DNA of 64,000 nucleotides from Catenovulum sediminis (GTDB taxonomy: Bacteria > Pseudomonadota > Gammaproteobacteria > Enterobacterales > Alteromonadaceae). Below the pieces are notes generated by a model. That model had not been told where the DNA came from. It made no database searches and saw only the letters and a list, made by a program, of their open reading frames with translations. Location of the stretch: the NCBI RefSeq assembly GCF_007289895.1, contig NZ_CP041660.1, positions 2,356,001 to 2,420,000 on the forward strand, in the 5' to 3' direction. The position numbers were made by a program, and so were the translations under genes. Positions within the stretch are counted from its first letter, which is position 1, and each line of letters begins with the position of its first letter. This document shows positions 56,145 to 64,000 of this stretch, in pieces.

Positions 56145-57014
56145 TTAAAGGGGCGTGGGCTTATCGCGCATAACCCCTTCCTGAGCGCAAGAGGCAACTA
56201 AATTACCTTGACGATCGAATATTTGGCCTCGCACTAGACCTCTGGCGCCTGAAGCAGAAGGGCTGTCAATTTGGTATAACAACCAGTCATCAAAGTTAAA
56301 TGGGCGATGAAACCACATTGAGTGGTCAATCGTCGCGACCTGCAAGCCCGGATCCATAAATGTGCGTCCATGTGGCTGCAGTGCAGTGACTAAAAAATTG
56401 AAGTCTGACGCATAAGCTAATAAGTATTTATGCACCACATTTTGCGTTGGCAAACTACCATTTGCTTTTAACCAAATATGCCGGTGTGGTGGGGCAGGTT
56501 CTGGTTTTAATGGGTTTAAGAGCTCCACAGGGCGAATTTCGATTGGTTTATCGCAAATAAACTTTTCACGAATCGAGATAGGAATTTGATCTTGGTAGGC
56601 TCTGGCAAACTCTAATTCTGAAGCCAGACCCTCAGGGCCTTTTACATTTGGCATTTTAGTTTGATGATCAAAGCCCGTTTCAGCTTTTTGAAATGAGGCC
56701 GTCAGGTAAAAAATGGGTTTGCCATGTTGGATAGCTTCAACTCGTCGAGTACAAAAACTGCGCCCATCTCGAATCACATCAACTTTATAAATAATCGGGT
56801 TAGCTACATCCCCCGGGCGCAAGAAATAGGAATGAAAAGAATGGATATAACGTTCATTATCGACTGTTTGTTGGGTGGCCGACAGAGCTTGGCCTAACAC
56901 TTGTCCGCCAAAAACTGCACCAAAACCTAAATCTTGTGACTGACCTCGGTAAATACCCTGTTCAATACGTTCAAGTGCCATTAGGTCAACCAATTCTTGC
57001 AGTACAGTTGTCAT
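56145..57014 (-). CDS. tesB: Acyl-CoA thioesterase II
   Basis: A 289-residue cytoplasmic double-hotdog enzyme that hydrolyses medium- and long-chain acyl-CoA. Typical stretches are GQSQDLGFGAVFGGQVLGQAL at the first hotdog and ATIDHSMWFHRPFNFDDWLLY at the second, with the usual Asp near ATIDHS. GGGAGG lies seven bases before the ATG. It is convergent with the HD-GYP gene. Confidence 0.93.
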   Translation of the reverse strand: MTTVLQELVDLMALERIEQGIYRGQSQDLGFGAVFGGQVLGQALSATQQTVDNERYIHSFHSYFLRPGDVANPIIYKVDVIRDGRSFCTRRVEAIQHGKPIFYLTASFQKAETGFDHQTKMPNVKGPEGLASELEFARAYQDQIPISIREKFICDKPIEIRPVELLNPLKPEPAPPHRHIWLKANGSLPTQNVVHKYLLAYASDFNFLVTALQPHGRTFMDPGLQVATIDHSMWFHRPFNFDDWLLYQIDSPSASGARGLVRGQIFDRQGNLVASCAQEGVMRDKPTPL

Positions 57015-57160
57015 CGTGAACCTCCCAATACTATTATCTAATGGTACGACCAGTTGGCTGTAGCGTCAAATTTTTACGATTTTTGTTTTAATGCAAGAAA
57101 AATCAACAGGCTCTAATTTAGCTGTTAAGATAAGCGAAAATAAAATAAATATTAAGCAGT

Positions 57161-58354
57161 ATGTTTTTGATTCGAGCTTTGGCAATACCGCTGACAATTC
57201 TATTTTCAGCTTATTTTGCCCATACATTATACCTCTTTCAATTTGGTGGCTGGTTAAATACCGTGGTTTGGCTGCCTTACCTGACGTTAATCGTTAGCCT
57301 GTTTTTCTGTTTGCAATTTAATCAGTCCAGACTGGCTTTATTGTCACTTGCTTTATTTATTCAGCTGCCTTGGTTACCAAGGTATTTTAGTTTTTTAAAT
57401 GTACCGGATGATCTTTGGCAAGCACTGAGTATCGTTAACATATCCGTCTCTAGTTTGATTATTATGTTTCTCAAAGATCGAAGTTTAAGGCATTGGATAT
57501 CTTGGCTTGCCGTGTTGGTAACTATCGCGCCTTGGGGGATTAGCTTAAGTCTGGCATATTTTCAGCCATTAAAACTACAAGCCTTATTGTTTTGGCAACC
57601 TCTATCAAACAATTGGTTATCGCTACTTGTGTGTCTCCTTAGTTTGCTGGTTATTGTATTTAACTTGGTTTTATTAATGTGGCGAAAACAAGCTCAGGAT
57701 GCCTGTTACAGTGCTGTTATTGTCACCCTTTGGTTGGCGCAACACTTGCAGCCTAATCAACAACTGCAATCGCTATGTTTTGCCACTGCGGGCATTTTTA
57801 TACTAATTTGTGTTTTCCAATATAGTTATCGTTTGGCATACCAAGATGAATTAACGGGATTGCCTTCTAGGCGGGCACTTAACCAATATGCGTCTAGTTT
57901 GGGGCGTAAATATATTGTTGTTATGTCAGACGTGGATCACTTTAAAAAGTTTAACGATACCTATGGTCATGATGTTGGAGATCAGGTATTAAAATTAGTG
58001 GCCAGCCGTTTGTCTAAAGTGATGCTGGGCGGGCGGGTATACCGCTATGGCGGTGAAGAATTTACCCTCTTGTTTAGTGGTAAAGACGAAACTCAGGTGG
58101 TCGCAGAGTTAGAGCGATTGCGACAAGATATTGCTAACTATGATATGGTGGTACGCGATAAAAGCCGTTCAAATCAATCACCAAAAGATAGAAAGTCGCA
58201 AAAAAATGATGGCAAAAAAGTGGTAAATGTCACCATTAGTTTAGGCTATGCCAAAAGCTCAAAAGCACTACGTAGATTTGACGATTGTTTAAAACAAGCT
58301 GATGAAGCTTTATATCGCGCTAAAAAAGCGGGTCGCAATTGTGTTAGTGATTAA
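57161..58354 (+). CDS. Membrane diguanylate cyclase (GGEEF)
   Basis: A 397-residue inner-membrane protein with seven or so hydrophobic helices (about 1-225, MASE-like but unclassified). A GGDEF domain (about 230-395) follows, with YQDELTGLPSRRAL and the active-site loop G297-G-E-E-F301. The catalytic residues are complete. No RxxD inhibitory site was seen before the loop. A Lys/Ser-rich insertion of about 20 residues (near 340-360) precedes the VTISLGYA strand. It should make c-di-GMP. Start choice is weak, as no strong Shine-Dalgarno precedes the ATG. It lies 22 bp before a NUDIX gene. Confidence 0.88.
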   Translation: MFLIRALAIPLTILFSAYFAHTLYLFQFGGWLNTVVWLPYLTLIVSLFFCLQFNQSRLALLSLALFIQLPWLPRYFSFLNVPDDLWQALSIVNISVSSLIIMFLKDRSLRHWISWLAVLVTIAPWGISLSLAYFQPLKLQALLFWQPLSNNWLSLLVCLLSLLVIVFNLVLLMWRKQAQDACYSAVIVTLWLAQHLQPNQQLQSLCFATAGIFILICVFQYSYRLAYQDELTGLPSRRALNQYASSLGRKYIVVMSDVDHFKKFNDTYGHDVGDQVLKLVASRLSKVMLGGRVYRYGGEEFTLLFSGKDETQVVAELERLRQDIANYDMVVRDKSRSNQSPKDRKSQKNDGKKVVNVTISLGYAKSSKALRRFDDCLKQADEALYRAKKAGRNCVSD

Positions 58355-58376
58355 ACAAGTGGTTAACGGAGATTAA

Positions 58377-58925
58377 ATGAAAGACGAACATAATCCATGG
58401 CAAACTCATAGCACTAAAGAAATATACAAAAATGCTTGGATACGCGTACGTGAAGACAAGGTCACGACACCAGCAAATACCGCGGGTATATATAGTGTTG
58501 TGGAGTTTCAAAATTTAGCAGTGGGCATTGTGCCGATTGATGAAGAGGGCAATACTTGGTTGGTCGGTCAATGGCGATATCCATTAAATCAGTACAGTTG
58601 GGAAATTATCGAAGGCGGTTGTCCAAAAGGAGAATCACCGAGTGACTGCGCGCTTCGGGAGCTAAAAGAAGAAGCCGGCTTAACGGCAACTTCTACCGAA
58701 GCCTTTTTAGAAATGTCACTGTCTAACTCTTCAACCGATGACAAAGCCATTGTTTATATCGCCAAAGGGATATCTGAAGGGCAGGCAGAGCCTGAAGAAA
58801 CAGAACAATTGCAGCTGGTTAAATTACCACTGGCAGAAGCATATCAATATGTTATGGAAGGGCGTATACATGACGCCATTAGTATCGCTGCGCTACTTAA
58901 GCTAAAAGCAATGCAGGTATTTTAG
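58377..58925 (+). CDS. NUDIX hydrolase (ADP-sugar pyrophosphatase-like)
   Basis: A 182-residue cytoplasmic hydrolase. The Nudix box reads GGCPKGESPSDCALRELKE, continuing EAGL, with the conserved RE-x2-EE core. The preceding QWRYPLNQYSWEIIEGG matches ADP-ribose pyrophosphatase relatives. Its likely substrates are nucleoside diphosphate sugars or ADP-ribose. GGAG lies six bases before the ATG. It follows the diguanylate cyclase by 22 bp, so the two may share a transcript. Confidence 0.87.
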   Translation: MKDEHNPWQTHSTKEIYKNAWIRVREDKVTTPANTAGIYSVVEFQNLAVGIVPIDEEGNTWLVGQWRYPLNQYSWEIIEGGCPKGESPSDCALRELKEEAGLTATSTEAFLEMSLSNSSTDDKAIVYIAKGISEGQAEPEETEQLQLVKLPLAEAYQYVMEGRIHDAISIAALLKLKAMQVF

Positions 58926-58978
58926 CCGCATGTGCTTTAGCTGCAGATATTCATCTAGATGGGCGTGATTGCAACGCC

Positions 58979-59473
58979 CTAGTGACTATGGCGTGTAATC
59001 TTATCTAGATAGCCCATCGCAAATGCAGAGACGACGAACGTCAAATGCACAACGACGTACCAAAACATTTTTTCGCTTGGGACATTTTCAGCATTCATAA
59101 AAATCTTTAGCAAATGAATGGAAGATATGGCAACAATAGAGGCTGCCACTTTATTTTTTAAGGTGCCCGCGTCGACTTTACCGAGCCAGCCAAGTTTTTC
59201 CTGGTTTTCGTCTATGTCTATCTGGCTGACAAAGTTTTCGTAACTGGAAAACATAACCATCACCAATAAACCGCCGACTAAGACCATATCGATTAAAGAT
59301 AATATCATCAGAATTAGATCAATTTCTGCAATTTCAAAAACATGCGGGATAAGGTGAAACATTTCTTGAAAAAACTTAATGGCTAAAGCGATCAGAGCCA
59401 AGCTTAAACCAATATAAATGGGGGCTAATAACCAACGTGTTGCGTATAAAAACTTTTCTAACTGCTTTTCCAA
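58979..59473 (-). CDS. yqhA: YqhA-family (UPF0114) membrane protein
   Basis: A 164-residue inner-membrane protein with three or four hydrophobic helices. Strong agreement with E. coli YqhA is visible in [43 protein letters not shown] and [12 protein letters not shown]. Function is unknown. The start codon is TTG at 59471-59473: GGAG lies about eight bases upstream, and the position aligns with the E. coli start. Confidence 0.9.
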   Translation of the reverse strand: MEKQLEKFLYATRWLLAPIYIGLSLALIALAIKFFQEMFHLIPHVFEIAEIDLILMILSLIDMVLVGGLLVMVMFSSYENFVSQIDIDENQEKLGWLGKVDAGTLKNKVAASIVAISSIHLLKIFMNAENVPSEKMFWYVVVHLTFVVSAFAMGYLDKITRHSH

Positions 59474-59602
59474 AATAAACTCCAGTACAGTTTAGGCAGA
59501 TCAATAATATAAAATATGTGCTGGATTATACGTGTTTAAATACAAGACTGGAATTAGATAAACAAAGGAGAATGGATTTTTTTGATGACGTGAAGGGGGG
59601 AC

Positions 59603-59640
59603 AAAAAGCCGGCCAAATCATTATTTAAATGACCGACTTT
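59603..59640 (-). terminator. Rho-independent terminator of the cold-shock gene
   Basis: On the minus strand AAAGTCGGTC pairs with GGCCGGCTTT (10 bp, two G-T wobbles) around a 16-base AT-rich loop, and the T run TTTTT closes it. It lies 36 bp after the stop codon. Confidence 0.7.
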
Positions 59641-59675
59641 AACTGTAACTTAATCAAATAATTGATTAATCACTA

Positions 59676-59894
<219 letters not shown>

Positions 59895-60055
59895 TTACAA
59901 AGTAAAACTAAGTTACCAAACGATCTGGTAACCTTTCAGTTGCGTTTTTACGCACTACCCATTCTAACAGCAATTTTGATTAAATGTCGCTCACTTTTAT
60001 GAATTTTTTTTAAAAATATTTAGCAAAAGTAAAGTGAATTTTAACCGGCGGTTGG

Positions 60056-61960
60056 TCAGCGTCTGATAACCACGGTAATTTCCATTTCAAACTCAGTCTT
60101 AAGTTTGTTTTTCAATGCGGATTTTACATTTTTAATCATATTTTCTGTTGGGTAACGTGCAACAATCAAGTCAAACTTGATGAGCATTGGCTTACTGCTA
60201 ATGATTTCAACATTGTTGATTTGTGCGTTATCTAACTCAACTGAGATTATCTTATTAATGGTCGTATTATTTTGCACCATATTTACAAAACTAACCGCCA
60301 GCGGTACAGATATCACAGCTGTTATTAATATCGGTGCAATTAAACCTTTTTGCGCCCGTTTAAAAGGAGAAAAACCGAGCCATGAAAATGTTATCGCTGC
60401 AGCTAAAACAATGCCGGACAAGTTTGTTAGAAATAACAAAAACGAACCAGTCATCATATCTAGGTTCAACCATGCCAAGGCGACACCTGTTGTTGCTAAT
60501 GGTGGGACTAGTGCTACGGCAATCGCGACACCGGCTAGGCTTTTGGCAATTTCAGCCCGACTATTTGCGTATGCTGCCGCAATACCCGAAATAATAGCAA
60601 CACCCAAATCTAGTAAATTGGGTGAAACTCTAGCCATCATTTCGGCTGTTTGTACATGCAATGGAATGAGTAAAGCAATAAATGCACCAGCAAAAAGTGC
60701 AAGACATAATCCATAGATTAGGGTTTTGCTTGCTTGGGCCATTAAATCCTGATCTTGTCTGACGGTTCCCATTGAAAAAGATACAATGGGCGCCATTAAA
60801 GGGGCAAGGATCATGGCGCCAATGATGACAGGTGCTGAATTGGCAAATAATCCGAGCGTGGCTAACATAGTAGACAACGTCATTAAGGTTAAAAATGAAG
60901 CAGAAGCGGCTGCATTTTCTCTCAGTGATTGGTATAAATCTCTGAACTCTTCCGTGCCAGCATGAATATTCCAAGGTAAGGTATTGCTTACTAACTCGGC
61001 GACAGCATCATCCGCGGGTAAGTTTTGAGTTCTAAAAATTTCTTTGCTTTGTAGTGCTGATTTTTCGATCTTTAAATAGCGACCCGGTACTAAATTTAAT
61101 ACACGGTTTTCAATGCTAAAAATCAACTTATTGTCTAGCTTCAGGCGGTCATCAATTTTATATTCAATTGGCTTGCTCGTTGTGACTTCCATGCCTGAGG
61201 AGCGAATATGACCAATAAAATCTGGCATGTTTATCGGTGGATTAAAAATATTCTTTAACATACCAATAAATAGCTGACGCAAACTGCGTGGTGCTAAAAA
61301 GACAGCGTGAAACATTCCATCATTAATATTGCTATCGCCGATTAGTTGTTGCACAAACCGAGCATTGCTGGCGTGTTCAATGACAGAAATGGCGGTCGCA
61401 GCCGTGGTAATTGTTTTACCTTTTTGTGTTGTTAAGGTGACTTGAAACGGAACTTGATGGCGTATCTTTTTCCAGCGACGACAAAAATTTGTAATTCGGC
61501 TAAATACACCCGAGCGAGGCATTCTTACTGGCTTGAATCCGGCAAACTCACCTATGTCTACCGAATTTAATACCAATTCATTATTGCATTTTAAAATATC
61601 AACCGCATGCATTGGACAGCTTAAGCTATCTTGTATCGCTTCGTTTAACTCAGAGTGTAGACCAAAACCGATAATGCTTTGTTGTCCTTCTGGATGCGGT
61701 AAGATGGATACAATGCATTTATAAGAAGACAGCAAGGGAATTGTTTGGGCGTTCAATTCATCTGATAAATACAATAAGCAATAGTCGTTTTCGTTTAGTC
61801 GAGTCGCACCAGAAAGAATATCTTGGACTTGCACCAGTGTTACTGGGTGGTGTTTTAATTGAGATTCGACCAATGCAAGTTCCATATCTTCAGCCGTGCC
61901 TTGTTGAATTAGGAAAATTGTTTTTAAATTTGCTGTATCAGGCTGTGGCGTATTACTCAT
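60056..61960 (-). CDS. DUF389 (TIGR00341) membrane protein with lipid-kinase-like N-terminal region
   Basis: A 634-residue protein. The C-terminal part (about 330-560) is the DUF389 membrane domain with six or so helices, including SAPVIIGAMILAPLMAPIVSFS and GVAIAVALVPPLATTGVAL, then a soluble tail. The N-terminal 310 residues look like a diacylglycerol-kinase/YegS-type fold. The segment NDGMFHAVFLAPRSLRQLFIGML and the following strands match the C-terminal half of lipid kinases. The nucleotide-binding motif of active kinases is not obvious, so this part may only bind lipid. Function is unknown. Confidence 0.82.
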   Translation of the reverse strand: MSNTPQPDTANLKTIFLIQQGTAEDMELALVESQLKHHPVTLVQVQDILSGATRLNENDYCLLYLSDELNAQTIPLLSSYKCIVSILPHPEGQQSIIGFGLHSELNEAIQDSLSCPMHAVDILKCNNELVLNSVDIGEFAGFKPVRMPRSGVFSRITNFCRRWKKIRHQVPFQVTLTTQKGKTITTAATAISVIEHASNARFVQQLIGDSNINDGMFHAVFLAPRSLRQLFIGMLKNIFNPPINMPDFIGHIRSSGMEVTTSKPIEYKIDDRLKLDNKLIFSIENRVLNLVPGRYLKIEKSALQSKEIFRTQNLPADDAVAELVSNTLPWNIHAGTEEFRDLYQSLRENAAASASFLTLMTLSTMLATLGLFANSAPVIIGAMILAPLMAPIVSFSMGTVRQDQDLMAQASKTLIYGLCLALFAGAFIALLIPLHVQTAEMMARVSPNLLDLGVAIISGIAAAYANSRAEIAKSLAGVAIAVALVPPLATTGVALAWLNLDMMTGSFLLFLTNLSGIVLAAAITFSWLGFSPFKRAQKGLIAPILITAVISVPLAVSFVNMVQNNTTINKIISVELDNAQINNVEIISSKPMLIKFDLIVARYPTENMIKNVKSALKNKLKTEFEMEITVVIRR

Positions 61961-62168
61961 GTCTTAAATATCCGGAAAAGTTATCTCTATATGCTGGCAG
62001 ATATTTAGCAAAGTGCAATCGAATCCTGAGCGCACATTCACTTAAATGAGAGAACGATGCTTAGCGAAATATTGAAAGTGTATCGCATGCAATTTTTTTA
62101 GCGATTTCTGAACTAAATATAAATTAACGCGTACAATGATGAATATCTTATATTGTACTGGGGTACAC

Positions 62169-63794
62169 ATGTTCATCACTGCGAATAAACGTAATTATCA
62201 AGGACAAGCTTTGTTAGATGCTTTACCCGACGCATCTATATTGGTTTTAAATGGAAATATTGTTTTATCAAATGCACACTTTAAACAAGCGTTTCCTTCA
62301 TTGGGCAATAATAAAACAAGTGATACCTCGTTTTTGCAGAAATTAGGTCAGTTTACAAAAACCGCTCATGCGCAAGCCGCGTTTGAATTTAAAGCCGGTG
62401 AATGTTACACCTGTAGTCAAAGTGCAATAGATATACTGGGCATTCAGTACCAGCTGTACATTTTAAAACGGGTCAATCAAACATTATTAGACAGTGAATT
62501 TTTCTCAGGTTTGTTGAGTTTTTTCAGTGAAGGCATTTTGGTATTTGATTCACATAATAAACTTGTTTTTAAAAATCAGGCGTTGGATGAGCTGATACCC
62601 GGCAATAAGTTTAACTTGGGTAAAAATTTAGATTTAACAAAATCGCTAGGCTCAATTAGTACTATCAAAAAATCTGGTCTTGTTGACTACCCGCTGCAAG
62701 ATGGCACAGTGCTGTATATCAGTGTGGAGCGATTTACTTTTGAACATCAACGGGAAAAATTTCATGCGATTCTGCTAGGGGATCAAACAGAAGAGCAACA
62801 CGAAAAACGACAATTTGAGATGATGAGCCGAGTGGTGAGTAATACCAGTACCTCAGTGTTAATTACTGATACACGTGGCCATGTGGAATATGTAAATCCT
62901 GGTTTTGAAAAATTGACGGGTTATACGTTAGAAGAGGTTAAAGGTAAAAAGCCGGGTTCAATACTTCAAAAAGAGCAAACAGACAAACAAACAATAAAGC
63001 GAATATCAGAAAAATTAAAACGCAGAGAAGCATTTTACGAAGAAATTTTAAATTTTGACAAGCAAGGTGTACCTTATTGGATAGTGTTATCAGTTAATCC
63101 AACGTTTAATCATAAAGGCCAGCATACGGGGTTTGTTGGTGTCAGCTCGGATATTCGAGAAATAAAGCGTCAGTCTTTGCAGCAGCTCAGTCAAAAAGAA
63201 GCAATTAGTAAACATTCTGCGGTGATGGAGTTTGAAAGAAATGGTGTGCTAAGAGATTGCAATGCCTATACTTTGGCGCAGTTCGGCGATATTAGCGTAG
63301 TGGACTTTTCTACTTTAGTGCAAAACATTAAAGAGCATTTAGACGCAAAGCAACTAGCGCTTGTAGAAGCCGGACAATCTTCGAATGTTGCGATCAAAAC
63401 TAATTATCAGGGAAAAGATATCACTTTTGACTGCATTATTACGCCCACTCTTGACTTAAAAGGTTCAGTAGACAAATACGTTGTTTTTGGTACCAATGTG
63501 TCCCAGCGTAACCTAGTAATAGAAAATACGCACAGTGCTATGAGCCAAGTTCTGGACAGAATTCAGGACATAGTGACGACGATTAACTCTGTTTCTGAGC
63601 AAACTAATTTGTTAGCGCTAAACGCGGCAATAGAAGCGGCAAGAGCTGGGGAAGCGGGGCGGGGCTTTGCTGTGGTCGCCGATGAGGTGAGAACCTTAGC
63701 AAAAAGCTCAACAGAAGCCGCTACGCAAATAGGGACATTAATTGAAGAAACACAAGTACATGTTGATGGTTTATCGACATTTTTAGCTAAATAA
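62169..63794 (+). CDS. Soluble PAS-domain chemoreceptor-like protein with short MCP signalling tip
   Basis: A 541-residue protein with no membrane helix. A divergent PAS-like N-terminus (about 10-215) is followed by a clear PAS domain (about 225-340) with [21 protein letters not shown] and a PAC tail. A further PAS-like part precedes the MCP hairpin tip [19 protein letters not shown]. The signalling domain is only about 90 residues, with about 40 after the tip, far shorter than in standard receptors. This resembles BdlA-type or Aer-like soluble transducers. ATG at 62169 follows GGGG by about six bases; the frame opens earlier at 62136. Confidence 0.85.
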   Translation: MFITANKRNYQGQALLDALPDASILVLNGNIVLSNAHFKQAFPSLGNNKTSDTSFLQKLGQFTKTAHAQAAFEFKAGECYTCSQSAIDILGIQYQLYILKRVNQTLLDSEFFSGLLSFFSEGILVFDSHNKLVFKNQALDELIPGNKFNLGKNLDLTKSLGSISTIKKSGLVDYPLQDGTVLYISVERFTFEHQREKFHAILLGDQTEEQHEKRQFEMMSRVVSNTSTSVLITDTRGHVEYVNPGFEKLTGYTLEEVKGKKPGSILQKEQTDKQTIKRISEKLKRREAFYEEILNFDKQGVPYWIVLSVNPTFNHKGQHTGFVGVSSDIREIKRQSLQQLSQKEAISKHSAVMEFERNGVLRDCNAYTLAQFGDISVVDFSTLVQNIKEHLDAKQLALVEAGQSSNVAIKTNYQGKDITFDCIITPTLDLKGSVDKYVVFGTNVSQRNLVIENTHSAMSQVLDRIQDIVTTINSVSEQTNLLALNAAIEAARAGEAGRGFAVVADEVRTLAKSSTEAATQIGTLIEETQVHVDGLSTFLAK

Positions 63795-63839
63795 TAGTTT
63801 CAATTAATATTTGACTATGCTTAATAGGGTGCGTTCCTG

Positions 63840-64000
63840 TTAATGCTCGTCATTATATTGATATAGTTGATATTTACTTTGACCGGCTGTTTGGGATTTC
63901 AGCAGTTTCCAACTGCTGGGTAAAGTAAGTTGCGCTAGTTCATTTTCATATTCTAGGTAAATTAAACCTTGTTTAGCAATATAGTTATTTTCAGTCACTA
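63840..64000 (-). CDS. C-terminal end of an unknown protein (partial)
   Basis: The minus strand is open from the window edge to the stop at 63840-63842, giving 53 full codons ending in YQLYQYNDEH. The start lies outside the window. No family was recognised from this polar, strand-rich tail. It is convergent with the PAS chemoreceptor gene, 45 bp apart. Confidence 0.5.
   Translation of the reverse strand, partial: VTENNYIAKQGLIYLEYENELAQLTLPSSWKLLKSQTAGQSKYQLYQYNDEH

Noticed and set aside
58961-58979. GGGCGT/ACGCCC hairpin between NUDIX and yqhA genes as a terminator
   Set aside because: Only 6 bp, touches the yqhA stop codon and lacks a T run, so it was not listed as a feature.

Overview
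The window reads as chromosomal DNA of a marine gammaproteobacterium. The closest style is Alteromonadales (Alteromonadaceae, Catenovulum- or Paraglaciecola-like). This placement is inferred from moderately AT-rich sequence, a secreted sulfatase, a TonB-receptor/phytase locus, the bioH-comF-nfuA neighbourhood, yqiJ-yqiK, and dense cyclic-nucleotide signalling genes. No rRNA, tRNA, CRISPR array, insertion sequence, integrase or phage gene was seen.

Layout. 1-8.6 kb: tail of an outer-membrane barrel gene, a secreted sulfatase, a LysR regulator divergent from a quinone oxidoreductase, a secreted cupin protein, an orphan exosortase-associated acyltransferase, and a degenerate GGDEF/AraC pair. 8.9-14.6 kb: a TonB receptor, purple acid phosphatase-like enzyme and beta-propeller phytase lipoprotein, which together look like a phytate or organic-phosphate uptake operon. 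14.6-21.4 kb: HDOD protein, two HAD phosphatases, DUF2333 protein, copper chaperone, frameshifted EAL gene, ppa and purU. 21.4-21.9 kb: two oppositely oriented 7-bp tandem arrays around REP-like hairpins. 22-26.5 kb: yqiJ-yqiK(flotillin)-P-loop kinase, a PepSY membrane protein followed by a possible barrel-gene remnant, and a VOC protein. 26.5-28 kb: a YkgJ-like protein and rpoH, whose upstream region holds two perfect CIRCE operators. 28-41.4 kb: frameshifted EAL-HDOD gene, speA/speE, a CofD-like protein, proB-proA, a small lipoprotein, a lone binding protein, prlC, bioH and comF. 41.4-48.5 kb: frameshifted M14 peptidase, nfuA with an IscR-like site, MATE transporter, polysaccharide deacetylase and a frameshifted transglutaminase-like gene. 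48.6-56.1 kb: a same-strand cluster of TPR/barrel protein, FecR protein, metallo-beta-lactamase-fold enzyme, CHASE2 adenylate cyclase and GAF/HD-GYP phosphodiesterase. 56.1-64 kb: tesB, an active-type diguanylate cyclase, NUDIX hydrolase, YqhA, cold-shock protein, a DUF389 fusion, a soluble PAS chemoreceptor-like protein and a partial unknown gene.

How the genes work together. The clearest functional units are the phytate locus (outer-membrane import plus two extracytoplasmic phosphatases) and the cluster at 48.6-56.1 kb. The second looks like an envelope-to-cytoplasm signalling system linking cAMP synthesis to an HD-GYP enzyme. Second-messenger genes are unusually dense: two GGDEF, two EAL, one HD-GYP, one adenylate cyclase and two HDOD modules.

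Quality note. Four genes carry single-base deletions, each restored by adding one base. At least three, and probably all four, lie in C/G runs. This pattern points to homopolymer under-calling in the assembly rather than real gene decay.
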